A stretch of DNA of 64,000 bases from Flavobacterium sp. N3904 (GTDB lineage: Bacteria; Bacteroidota; Bacteroidia; Flavobacteriales; Flavobacteriaceae), in assembly GCF_025947305.1 (NCBI RefSeq), contig NZ_CP110009.1, positions 1,839,501 through 1,903,500 of the forward strand, written 5' to 3'. Under the pieces are notes generated by a model that was not told the DNA's origin, searched no databases, and was given only the letters and a program-made list of their open reading frames with translations. Below, in pieces: positions 44,418-53,032 of the stretch. How positions within the stretch are numbered: the first letter of the stretch is position 1; the number at the start of each line of letters is the position of its first letter. Position numbers and translations under genes: made by a program.

Positions 44418-45152
44418 TTAGCTTCTCTGTCTAACTGCTTCGTATAAAAAAGCTCCACAGGCTACAGAAACATTTAATGAACCTATAGATCCAAACATTG
44501 GAAGTTTTGCTTTCTCATCCACGATTTTAAGCACTGATGGATTCACACCTCTATCTTCAGAACCCATGATGATGGCCACTGGTTCATTCAGAGAAATATC
44601 ATAAATATTATGTTCTGTTTTTTCGGTAGCAGCAACGGTTTTGATACCGCTAGCTTGCAAAAGAAAAATAGCATCTTTGATGTGTTCTACTTTACAAATC
44701 GGAATATTAAATATTGCACCTGCCGAAGTTTTTACCGTATCACCATTTACTGGTGCAGAACCTGCTTTTTGAACAATAATCCCATTAACACCAGTGCATT
44801 CAGCGGTTCTTATTATAGCACCAAAATTACGTGCATCTGAGATTTGATCCAATATTAAGAACAAAGGCTTTTTTCCGTTTTCAATTACGGTTTCAATCAG
44901 AGTTTCCAAATCATAAAACGAGATAGGAGATACGGTAGCTACAGCACCTTGATGATTATTGGGAGTCAATCGGTTTAGTTTTTCTACAGGAACATAAGAG
45001 AAATTGATATTTCCACGCTTCATCACTTTCATCAAGTCTTTCATCAGTTCGCTGCTCGCTTCCTTCTGAATATAGACTTTATCTACTGTTGCGCCCGCTT
45101 GTATGGCTTCAATTATCGCCCTAATCCCAAATATTTGATGTTCTTTTTCCAT
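44418..45152 (-). CDS. rlmB: 23S rRNA 2'-O-methyltransferase, RlmB-like
   Basis: This SpoU/TrmH-type knotted methyltransferase has a substrate-binding N-terminal domain (QIFGIRAIIEAIQAG). The SPOUT motifs are LDQISDARNFGAIIRTAECTG, IIMGSEDRGVNPSVL and GSLNVSVACGAFLYEAVRQR. The 244-residue length fits RlmB, which modifies G2251 of 23S rRNA; the exact site is by analogy. TAACTTTG, a -7 box, ends 4 bases before the ATG. Confidence 0.88.
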   Translation of the reverse strand: MEKEHQIFGIRAIIEAIQAGATVDKVYIQKEASSELMKDLMKVMKRGNINFSYVPVEKLNRLTPNNHQGAVATVSPISFYDLETLIETVIENGKKPLFLILDQISDARNFGAIIRTAECTGVNGIIVQKAGSAPVNGDTVKTSAGAIFNIPICKVEHIKDAIFLLQASGIKTVAATEKTEHNIYDISLNEPVAIIMGSEDRGVNPSVLKIVDEKAKLPMFGSIGSLNVSVACGAFLYEAVRQRS

Positions 45153-45156
45153 GGCG

Positions 45157-45164
45157 CAAAGTTA
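45157..45164 (-). promoter_or_regulatory. Possible -7 box next to the rlmB start
   Basis: On the - strand this is TAACTTTG, followed by 4 bases and the ATG, the same arrangement as before the TPR gene at 37573. It would give a leaderless or nearly leaderless transcript. No -33 element is clear. Confidence 0.3.
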
Positions 45165-45177
45165 GGTAAAAGGTTTG

Positions 45178-45210
45178 TAAAAAAAAAACCACCCCGCAAG
45201 CGGGATGGTT
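45178..45210 (-). terminator. Intrinsic terminator of the SusC-SusD unit
   Basis: AACCACCCCGC / GCGGGATGGTT (45187-45197 and 45200-45210) forms an 11-base stem with one wobble and a tight loop, followed on the - strand by about eight to ten T. Confidence 0.85.
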
Positions 45211-45236
45211 TAAATGACTTATTCGAAATAGAATGT

Positions 45237-46841
45237 CTATTGTAAATAGAATGGACTAAATGCATTTATAGAATACAAATCATTGTTTACTACGTTTGGA
45301 ACGTTAGCACTATTTGAAGAATACTCTGAATTTGGATACAATAATCTATTTGGTCTTACTGTTTTAGTAGCAATAATAGGAAGTGGAAGCCATGGGAATC
45401 CAGTTCTTACTTGATCAAGATATGGTTCAATACCAGTAATCGAGTTAAGTGCTAACCATTTTTGAGTCATGATAGCCTCAATTTTGTTTGTAGATCCTGC
45501 CCATCCTAGACCGTTTAAACCAGCTGTTGCTGCAATATATGTAGCTGGGTTAATAGTTGTTGGTGCAAAATTACCCCATCCAGTGTTGTACCAATCAAAT
45601 GAGGCTGTGATACCAGCTTCGAATGCTGCTTGTGCATCACCAGTTAAATAACCTCTTTGAAAAGCTTCAGCTTGCAAAAATTGGCTTTCAGCATTAAGCA
45701 TAAAATACCCATCTCTACTTGATCCATTTTGAAGTTGTGGTTGAATTGGACTTAATCCAGTAATATGACGACCTAAATTATTTATTACTTTTGGAGCAGT
45801 TCCACCTGCAGCTTGAGCTACATCACCTTGAATTTGTCCATGAACATAACCATCATTTAGGCTTGGATCAACAGTTCCTCCTTGATTTACTCTGAAGTTT
45901 CTGTTTCCTCTTGGGTCTTTAACAGTTGAAGTTACGTGAGCATTAGTAATTTGGCCATTAAGTACTTGTGCAATATAATCACCGGCTACGTTAGCTCTGT
46001 AACTGTTAGTTGTACTACTATTAGCTTGTAAACCAAATACATTGAAAAAAGGATTGTATTGCTCAGTTGTAGAATCATTATAACCAGGATTAATGGTCAT
46101 ATCACTGTCAATAAAACTGGCGCCAGATGATTGCAAAGCAGCAAAACGTGTTGTTCTTAGTGTTACAAAAGCAGGATCAGTTGTGTTTGACAATCTCAAC
46201 AACATTTTAAGTTCTAATGTATTGGCAAATTTAGTCCATTCTGTCATATCACCTCCAAAAACAACATCTTCAGTACCAACATGCTCACCTAAGTCTGCAT
46301 CGATTTCAGCTCTCGCTTCATCAATAAGTGACAATAAGTCTTTGTATATTTGCTTATCATCATCATATTTAGGAGTTGGGTTTTTTAGTTGTTGAAACGC
46401 TTCAGAGTAAGGAGCATCACCATATAAACTAATTACATACAACATACCATTGGCTTTCATCAATTTTGCTATCGCAAAATGGTTGTCATATTTATGATCT
46501 GCATTGTTGAAATTTAAAATATTTTGAAAATTGTCAATGTTTAAATATAAATTTTCAAATATTGCAGATTGCGTCGAGGTTGTATAGTTGTAAGTAAACT
46601 CGTCTAGATTACCTCCTGCAAAAGCATTTACATTAAATCCCCAAGCATAAGATAAACGATTTCCGTAAAGATTTAGGTTGACCGCTTGAGTTCTAAATAT
46701 ACCTGTCAATGCAGCAGCCAATTTTTGATTTGGTGGCACAGTGGCATCTTGTGGATTATTTGGGCTGGCATCCTCAGTCAAATAGCTATCGCAAGAAAAC
46801 AGGGATACAGCGAGGATTATGGTTAAAAATATGTTTTTCAT
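45237..46841 (-). CDS. SusD/RagB-like outer-membrane lipoprotein
   Basis: The 534-residue protein has a lipoprotein signal ending LFSCDSYL, with the Cys at about residue 17 for lipid attachment. The TPR-like helical body includes LKMLLRLSNT and YFMLNAESQFLQAEAFQRGY, the usual SusD core. The sequence type is close to the SusD-like subgroup found with many unknown substrates. It caps the SusC channel on the cell surface and binds the nutrient. It starts 17 bases after the SusC stop. No glycosidase or peptidase gene is adjacent, so the substrate is open. Confidence 0.9.
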   Translation of the reverse strand: MKNIFLTIILAVSLFSCDSYLTEDASPNNPQDATVPPNQKLAAALTGIFRTQAVNLNLYGNRLSYAWGFNVNAFAGGNLDEFTYNYTTSTQSAIFENLYLNIDNFQNILNFNNADHKYDNHFAIAKLMKANGMLYVISLYGDAPYSEAFQQLKNPTPKYDDDKQIYKDLLSLIDEARAEIDADLGEHVGTEDVVFGGDMTEWTKFANTLELKMLLRLSNTTDPAFVTLRTTRFAALQSSGASFIDSDMTINPGYNDSTTEQYNPFFNVFGLQANSSTTNSYRANVAGDYIAQVLNGQITNAHVTSTVKDPRGNRNFRVNQGGTVDPSLNDGYVHGQIQGDVAQAAGGTAPKVINNLGRHITGLSPIQPQLQNGSSRDGYFMLNAESQFLQAEAFQRGYLTGDAQAAFEAGITASFDWYNTGWGNFAPTTINPATYIAATAGLNGLGWAGSTNKIEAIMTQKWLALNSITGIEPYLDQVRTGFPWLPLPIIATKTVRPNRLLYPNSEYSSNSANVPNVVNNDLYSINAFSPFYLQ

Positions 46842-46858
46842 ATCTATTTTATTTATTG

Positions 46859-49800
46859 TTAAAATGAAGCATTAATAGTAAAACCAAAGGTTTTAGTTGA
46901 AGGATATTGTCCTGTTTGAACATAACCAATTGCATTTGGAGAAGTATTGCTCACAGCAGTTACTCTAGTTGCACCATTTTGTGTGTTTGCATTATAAGAA
47001 TTTGAAGCTTCTGGATCTGCAAAACCTTGGTTTGAAGAGGCCAAAAGTACAAAAGGATTTCTTGCATTAACACTGAAACGAAGTGAACTCATACCTATGT
47101 TGCTTATTAACTTTGATGGCATAGTGTAGGTAAGAGAGATTTCTCTAACCTTAAGAGCTGTTCCGTCAACAACCATAGTTTCACCGTTTGATGCAAAACT
47201 GTTGTAATATGCAATAACTCCTGATCCACCATATCCTGCTCCCGTCAAAACAGTTGTGTTTTCAGTGTAAACTGGGTTTGCTGCAGTACCGGTATTGATT
47301 ACAGAATTTGGATATAAGAAACCTAAATCTCTATCAAATTCTGCAGATTCTTTTAAGTGACCTGGCCAAGTTAGATTGTATTTTGTCTCTGAGAAAAATT
47401 TATTTCCAGTTCTATAATCTAAAGTGAAGGTTAAAGCAAGATTTTTGTAAGCTATAGTATTGGTATAGTTTATGATATAATCTGGTGTTGCTTTTCCAAG
47501 ATATTGGTTTGTGGAAGTTACAGTTGGTAAACCAGTAGTAGCGCTAATAATAACTCTACCTTGATCATCTCTTGTCCATTGTGGTCCCATTAACGCTGGG
47601 AATGGTTTTCCTACTACTGCAGAAAGACTACCAACCATATTATTGTCTGCACCTACATCATATAGTTCAATTGCATCAGCTCCAGTATTTAAGGATATTA
47701 ATTTTGTGTCGTATTGAGTGTAACCCACTCTTCCTGTCCAGTTCCAATCATCCGATTGAAATGCTGTAAAGCCTAAATCCAATTCAAAACCTTTGTTTTC
47801 AACGTCTCCAACATTAGTTTTTAAATTTGTAATACCACTAGCAAAAGAAGTCGATGCAGTGCTTATTAAGTCTGAAGTAGTTGTTTTGTATGCGGCCGCA
47901 TCAAATGTTAAGCGATCATTAAAAAAGGCAAAATTAACACCAGCTTCATAGGTTGTGTAAAATTCTGGTTTGATATTTGGATCCACTTGTGTAGTCAAAT
48001 CAGTATATGAGTTTCCTGTGCTAGGAAATGGATATCCTGGCGCAACCGCTGCTAAGCTTTGGGTGTCGTAAGGGTTTATAGCGGCTGTACTACCTACTTG
48101 TGTAAAGTTAGCATACACTTTCAAAAAGTTCATTGTGTCACTAGATAGACCTTCAAAAGCTTTTGTTGGTACAAATGACAATCCTGCAGATGGATAGAAA
48201 AAATTACGGTTGTTTTTAGGAAGCGTAGAAGTTGATTCGTATCTTCCTGTTAGGTTTAGGAACAAATAACTTTTGTAATCTAAATCTACGTTTGCAAAAT
48301 GGGCAATACTAGAAGCTTCAAAAGCATTGTTTCTTAAATTTCTTGGAATAGCAGGATTTATTACATTCACAATATTGTACCAGCCTGGAATTCCTAAGTT
48401 GACACCACCTTGTGACATAATGTTGGTGCTGTAAAATTGAAGATTTTGACCTAAATCAAATTTCAAACCAAGATCATCAGTTAATTTGTAATTAAAATGT
48501 AATAAGAGATTTCCTCCGTATTCTCTACGAGTGGAATTTGATTGATAGAATGAACTTATTTGTGATAAGTCTGCACCATTAGCTGCAATAATAGGTTGTG
48601 AGGCATCTGATAATTCAGTTGATGTGGAAGTTTGATTTGAATTAGTAAATTGAATACCACCATTATATTCTGCACTGATGTTGTCAGTAAAAGTATAAGC
48701 AAGTTTTAACGTGTTGTTAAAATAATCTTTAGTTCTATTTAGTCTGTTGTTGTCTCTTTTCCAAAATGGATTGTCATAATAAACTGTCCATCCTGATAAA
48801 GGTCCTGCATTTTTGAATTCATTCATAGGAATACTTGAAGCACCTTGAATTAAATTTGCAAGTGTTTCAGAAATATCTGATTGAGAAGAACTACTAACAT
48901 TATAATTGAATGATCCGTCAATAGAGAATTTTCCAAATTTGTGACCACCTTTGAACAAAAAGTTATTTCTATTTAATCCATCACCTTCAACAATGAAGTT
49001 TCTGTTTTCGTTGTTGTATTGGAATAAACCATAACCATTCTCTCCACCTACTTCTAAGGTAACACCATTTTGAAGGATTAAACCATCTTGATAAAATGCT
49101 TTGATATTATCTTTTTTGTATGAATACGGAGTCATTATTTGAGATCCATCTTCTTGTGGTAAACCTACAGGTCTCATAGAACCATCTAAAGGTTCTCCCC
49201 ATCCACCATTTTCATATTGGTCAAATGCTCCATTCCAACCTTGTCCGTATTTGTCTTGTTTTTCAGGAACGAAGGCAACTTTCTCAAAATCAACAGCTGA
49301 ATTTAAAGTTACTTTAAATTTTTCTGATTTAGATCCTTTTTTTGTTGTAATTAATACTGCTCCATTGATACCTAGTGAGCCATAAAGAGCTGCAGCTTGA
49401 GCTCCCTTTAAGATTGTGCTTGATTCTACAATTGAAGGAGGTAAATTTGAAAGAACTTCATTTGTTGAAATTACTCCATCAATAACAATAAGAGCGGCTC
49501 CATCTGTATTGATTGATTTAAAACCTCTAATGATTATTTTAGATGATCCTTCAACACCATTACTAGTGTTGTTTACTTGAACCCCTGAAACTTTACCAAC
49601 TAAACTTCTTGCGATGTTTGGGTTAGAAGCTTCGTTAAGCTCAGCACCTTTAACAACTTGACTTGTTGAGGTTTGGGCTTCTTTTTTCTTTTTAATACCC
49701 ATCGCTCCAGTTACAACAACACTTTCTAGTTCTGTTGCGTCACTTGAAAGTTTTGCATTTACTGTTGTTGAACTTGCAGATTTCTCTGTTGTTTTCATTC

Positions 49801-50029
49801 CAACATAGCTAAATACTAACACCTGAGTTGGTGCTGCTTTAATGGTAAATTTACCATCAAAATCTGATTGAGTTCCAATTTTTGTTCCTTTCACTAATAC
49901 ACTCACACCCGGTAAAGGCAATCCTGCATTGTCGGAAACAATCCCTGAAACAGATCTCTCTTGCGCAAAAGTTAGTTGCGCCACAAGTACTACTAGGAGT
50001 ACTAAGAATCCATTGAACTTTAGTTTCAT
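46859..50029 (-). CDS. SusC/RagA-type TonB-linked outer-membrane protein
   Basis: The 1056-residue protein has a signal peptide ending QLTFAQ (22). A CarboxypepD_reg domain follows (VSGIVSDNAGLPLPGVSVLV, about 28-105), then a TonB-box-like segment ESVVVTGAMG and the plug (VVKGAELNEA ... ILKGAQAAALYGSLGINGAVLITTKK, about 115-235). The C-terminal beta-barrel ends in Phe (FGFTINASF). Together with SusD it imports a large nutrient, driven by TonB. It is followed directly by SusD, and the Omp85-type gene lies 84 bases downstream of its start on the same strand, so that gene is transcribed first. Confidence 0.95.
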   Translation of the reverse strand: MKLKFNGFLVLLVVLVAQLTFAQERSVSGIVSDNAGLPLPGVSVLVKGTKIGTQSDFDGKFTIKAAPTQVLVFSYVGMKTTEKSASSTTVNAKLSSDATELESVVVTGAMGIKKKKEAQTSTSQVVKGAELNEASNPNIARSLVGKVSGVQVNNTSNGVEGSSKIIIRGFKSINTDGAALIVIDGVISTNEVLSNLPPSIVESSTILKGAQAAALYGSLGINGAVLITTKKGSKSEKFKVTLNSAVDFEKVAFVPEKQDKYGQGWNGAFDQYENGGWGEPLDGSMRPVGLPQEDGSQIMTPYSYKKDNIKAFYQDGLILQNGVTLEVGGENGYGLFQYNNENRNFIVEGDGLNRNNFLFKGGHKFGKFSIDGSFNYNVSSSSQSDISETLANLIQGASSIPMNEFKNAGPLSGWTVYYDNPFWKRDNNRLNRTKDYFNNTLKLAYTFTDNISAEYNGGIQFTNSNQTSTSTELSDASQPIIAANGADLSQISSFYQSNSTRREYGGNLLLHFNYKLTDDLGLKFDLGQNLQFYSTNIMSQGGVNLGIPGWYNIVNVINPAIPRNLRNNAFEASSIAHFANVDLDYKSYLFLNLTGRYESTSTLPKNNRNFFYPSAGLSFVPTKAFEGLSSDTMNFLKVYANFTQVGSTAAINPYDTQSLAAVAPGYPFPSTGNSYTDLTTQVDPNIKPEFYTTYEAGVNFAFFNDRLTFDAAAYKTTTSDLISTASTSFASGITNLKTNVGDVENKGFELDLGFTAFQSDDWNWTGRVGYTQYDTKLISLNTGADAIELYDVGADNNMVGSLSAVVGKPFPALMGPQWTRDDQGRVIISATTGLPTVTSTNQYLGKATPDYIINYTNTIAYKNLALTFTLDYRTGNKFFSETKYNLTWPGHLKESAEFDRDLGFLYPNSVINTGTAANPVYTENTTVLTGAGYGGSGVIAYYNSFASNGETMVVDGTALKVREISLTYTMPSKLISNIGMSSLRFSVNARNPFVLLASSNQGFADPEASNSYNANTQNGATRVTAVSNTSPNAIGYVQTGQYPSTKTFGFTINASF

Positions 50030-50113
50030 TTTTAAATATTTTGAATTAGTTGGACAAAAATCATAATAATTTGTTAACTATCCTAATATATGAAACTCTT
50101 TTTTTTGTTAAAA

Positions 50114-51820
50114 CTAAAATTTAACATTATAACTAATAGTTATGATTGTGTTATAAAATTCTATTTGCTGGTTTTCACTCTTCCCATTGGCTACTGCGAA
50201 TTTCAATAAACCATTGCTTGTTTGTATGCCTAATCCTAAGCCAATGCCTAAGATTTTCTTTAGTTTATTTTTGTTAGTTATAGAGGTTGGATCCTTGTAT
50301 AGACAGTAATCTAATATAGAATTTAAATAAAATTTTGAAGATAATAGATATCTATATTCGCTTATGATTGATGTCATAAAGTTAGCTTGTAAGCTATTTT
50401 CTGAAAAGCCCCTTACTGAATTAACGCCGCCAAATCGGAATAATTCATTTATTAGATAGTTGTTGCTTTTTAAATAATAATTTTCACTTTTTAGATTTAT
50501 GCAATTTTTCTCATTAATATAAAAATTATTCATAATGTTAAAATTAGCAAAAAATTGTTTTGTGGGAGTAGTTGTGATTGTATCGAATGATGTTCTTTTG
50601 CCGAGTCCTAAATTGAGATACAGATAATTCTTCAATGGAAAGAGAGAGTTGTTGCTGTCGTTTTTTCTAAAATCAATTGTTGAAGTGATAAAACTATTTT
50701 CGTAATCACTCAGGTCTATTTTATTTATATTTTGAATATCGCTTGATTCGGTTGACTGGTATCCTAAATAAATTCGTTTGTTGTAATTTATTAAGTAACC
50801 AAGGTTGATGTTTGTTTTTGTGTTTTGATATATACTGTCTTGTTTGAAAATATTAATTAAAGCTTTTAAACCAATTGGACTGTCGAACAAATAGGGTAAA
50901 TCCAGGCTTGCGTTAAATGTTTTTTGATCGTTGCCATCGTTTTTCCAATAGATGGATAATTGTTCTCCTTTTTTCAGTATATTTTCTAATGTAATATCCA
51001 GATAGCCATTAAATCTTATTTTTTTGTTTTCGGTATTATTGAAACCTAAATACCCATCAAAAGTATTTGACTTTTTTTTCTCTAAATATACAAATACTTT
51101 TGTCGTGTCTTTTGTAAATAAGATTTCCGGAAATTTAACTTGATTAATAAAATTGTATTTTTCAAAATCTGTATGAATTTCGTTTATGGTTTCTTGGTTG
51201 AATATTTTTGAATTGTATTTTTTGTTGATCTCCTTTAATGCTCCTTTTGGAAACAGATTTTTTTGCTTTTGATTGGAATATTGTATTACAATCTCGTTTA
51301 GGATTCTTTCACCTCCAGTTTTAACTTTTAGATCGGCTATAAGATGTTCTTTGTGTTTGCGAATATTGACTAATTTTATTTTTGCGAATGAGTATCCATT
51401 TTGTTCTAATTTTTGCAGAGTCTGTTTTAAAAACGATTCTATTTGGGGATATGGCAAAATAAGAGTGTCGTTTTTTATTGGGTATTTTGAGTTGATATAA
51501 GGCTTGTATTTTATACCTATATATATATCAATTTTTTTTGTTTGATTTCCTAGCGAATATTGGGCCTGATATGTTGTGTCGTTTATTGCTTTTATTTCTT
51601 CATTTTTATTTTCCAGATACCCTATTTCAGTCAGTTTTGTTGATAATTGATTGGTTTCATTTATGAGAATTTTTGTGTTTGGAAATATAGATTCGTATCC
51701 TATCGAGTCAATAAGTTTAGTTTCGGTACTGCTTTTGCCGATTATTTTTAAATGGAAGTTTTGGGCATTACCTAAAATACTTGTTAGTAGAAAAATAAAG
51801 ATGATGATTTTGGTATTCAA
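50114..51820 (-). CDS. Omp85/BamA-TamA family outer-membrane protein
   Basis: The 568-residue protein has a signal peptide (TSILGNAQ, about residue 20). An N-terminal part of about 220 residues has POTRA-like units (ERILNEIVIQY, ETINEIHTDFEKYNFINQVKF), and the C-terminal half is a beta barrel. FRFGGVNSVRGFSENSL contains the VRGF motif of Omp85 lid loop L6, and the protein ends in Phe. It is shorter than BamA and TamA. It might insert or export a partner, or have a transport role; upstream position to the SusC-SusD pair is notable but the two may be independent. Confidence 0.8.
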   Translation of the reverse strand: MNTKIIIFIFLLTSILGNAQNFHLKIIGKSSTETKLIDSIGYESIFPNTKILINETNQLSTKLTEIGYLENKNEEIKAINDTTYQAQYSLGNQTKKIDIYIGIKYKPYINSKYPIKNDTLILPYPQIESFLKQTLQKLEQNGYSFAKIKLVNIRKHKEHLIADLKVKTGGERILNEIVIQYSNQKQKNLFPKGALKEINKKYNSKIFNQETINEIHTDFEKYNFINQVKFPEILFTKDTTKVFVYLEKKKSNTFDGYLGFNNTENKKIRFNGYLDITLENILKKGEQLSIYWKNDGNDQKTFNASLDLPYLFDSPIGLKALINIFKQDSIYQNTKTNINLGYLINYNKRIYLGYQSTESSDIQNINKIDLSDYENSFITSTIDFRKNDSNNSLFPLKNYLYLNLGLGKRTSFDTITTTPTKQFFANFNIMNNFYINEKNCINLKSENYYLKSNNYLINELFRFGGVNSVRGFSENSLQANFMTSIISEYRYLLSSKFYLNSILDYCLYKDPTSITNKNKLKKILGIGLGLGIQTSNGLLKFAVANGKSENQQIEFYNTIITISYNVKF

Positions 51821-51953
51821 TTTAAATTGTTTTTGTTTAATTATATTGCAAATATCTAATGTTTGTTTTAATAAATATAGTTATTTGTTTTGTTTGCGAA
51901 TTATATTCTGGTTGTGAATTTACAATAGAGTCTTTTTCGATGTCGAATTTTCT

Positions 51954-51972
51954 ATTTGTTTGTCAAACAAAT
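51954..51972. repeat. Perfect palindrome upstream of the str promoter
   Basis: ATTTGTTTG-t-CAAACAAAT has 9-base arms and one central base. It ends 32 bases before the -33 box of the rpsL promoter. It may be an operator or an activator site. Confidence 0.5.
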
Positions 51973-52004
51973 ATTTACTTCGTGCAAAAATTAATGAAAT
52001 ATGG

Positions 52005-52035
52005 TTTGTAGAGTGAAAAATATTTTATACATTTG
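52005..52035 (+). promoter_or_regulatory. Promoter of the rpsL-rpsG-fusA-rpsJ operon
   Basis: TTTG (52005-52008), 19 bases, TACATTTG (52028-52035) is an exact match to the Bacteroidetes housekeeping promoter TTTG-N19-21-TAnnTTTG. The leader before rpsL is about 45-50 bases and has no Shine-Dalgarno sequence. Confidence 0.8.
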
Positions 52036-52088
52036 CAACCCCGTAAAAAGCGGGAATTTAATATAATAAGAAATTTTTAGTATTAATT

Positions 52089-52472
52089 ATGCCAACAATT
52101 CAACAATTAGTAAGAACAGGAAGAACTCAGATAACTAAGAAGAGTAAATCGGTTGCTTTAGATTCTTGTCCTCAAAGAAGAGGGGTTTGTACGCGTGTTT
52201 ACACTACAACACCAAAAAAACCAAACTCTGCAATGCGTAAAGTAGCGCGTGTACGTTTGACAAATGGTAATGAAGTAAATGCCTACATCCCTGGAGAAGG
52301 ACACAATTTACAAGAGCACTCGATAGTATTAGTTAGGGGTGGAAGGGTAAAAGATTTGCCAGGAGTAAGATATCACATCGTTCGTGGTGCACTTGATACG
52401 TCAGGAGTAGCAGGAAGAACGCAAAGAAGATCTAAGTACGGAGCAAAACGCCCAAAAGAAGCAAAAAAGTAA
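52089..52472 (+). CDS. rpsL: 30S ribosomal protein S12
   Basis: This 127-residue protein of the decoding centre has TTPKKPNSA with Lys43 and KDLPGVRYH with Lys88, so the usual streptomycin-sensitive residues are present. It is first in the str operon; rpsG follows after 73 bases that contain a small hairpin. The C-terminal Lys/Arg-rich tail is normal. Confidence 0.98.
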
Positions 52473-52488
52473 TTTAAAACGTTATTCT

Positions 52489-52515
52489 TGTAGAGACACG
52501 ATTTATCGTGCCTAG
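52489..52515 (+). repeat. Short palindromic element between rpsL and rpsG
   Basis: TAGAGACACGATTTATCGTG holds the stem CACGAT / ATCGTG (52497-52502 and 52505-52510). The motif resembles the short GTAGAGACGCGATTTATCGCGTCT-type repeats I recall from Bacteroidetes genomes. No T run follows, so it is not a terminator. Confidence 0.55.
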
Positions 52516-52545
52516 ACGAGTATGAAATTTTATTAAAAAAAAGAC

Positions 52546-53022
52546 ATGAGAAAAAGAGCGGCAAAGAAAAGACCACTTTTACCAGATCCAAGGTTTAACG
52601 ACCAATTGGTAACACGTTTTGTAAACAACTTAATGTGGGATGGTAAGAAATCAACAGCTTTTAAAGTTTTTTATGATGCAATTGACATTATAGAGACTAA
52701 AAAGCAAGATGCAGAGAAACCTTCATTAGAAATCTGGAAAGATGCTTTAACAAACGTTATGCCTCACGTAGAAGTACGTAGTCGTAGAGTAGGTGGAGCT
52801 ACATTTCAAATTCCAATGCAAATTAGACCAGACAGAAAAATTTCTATGGCTATGAAATGGTTGATTCTTTATTCAAGAAGAAGAAACGAAAAATCAATGG
52901 CTCAGAGATTGGCTTCAGAATGTTTAGCTGCGGCTAAAGAAGAAGGGGCTGCAGTTAAGAAAAGAATGGATACTCACAAAATGGCAGAAGCTAACAAGGC
53001 ATTCTCTCACTTTAGATTTTAA
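52546..53022 (+). CDS. rpsG: 30S ribosomal protein S7
   Basis: This 158-residue primary 16S rRNA-binding protein of the 30S head begins MRKRAAKKRPLLPD and carries VEVRSRRVGGATFQIP, the conserved S7 signature. In E. coli S7 is the translational regulator of the str operon; an S7 site here is not obvious. fusA starts 10 bases later. Confidence 0.98.
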   Translation: MRKRAAKKRPLLPDPRFNDQLVTRFVNNLMWDGKKSTAFKVFYDAIDIIETKKQDAEKPSLEIWKDALTNVMPHVEVRSRRVGGATFQIPMQIRPDRKISMAMKWLILYSRRRNEKSMAQRLASECLAAAKEEGAAVKKRMDTHKMAEANKAFSHFRF

Positions 53023-53032
53023 TTCTTAAGAA

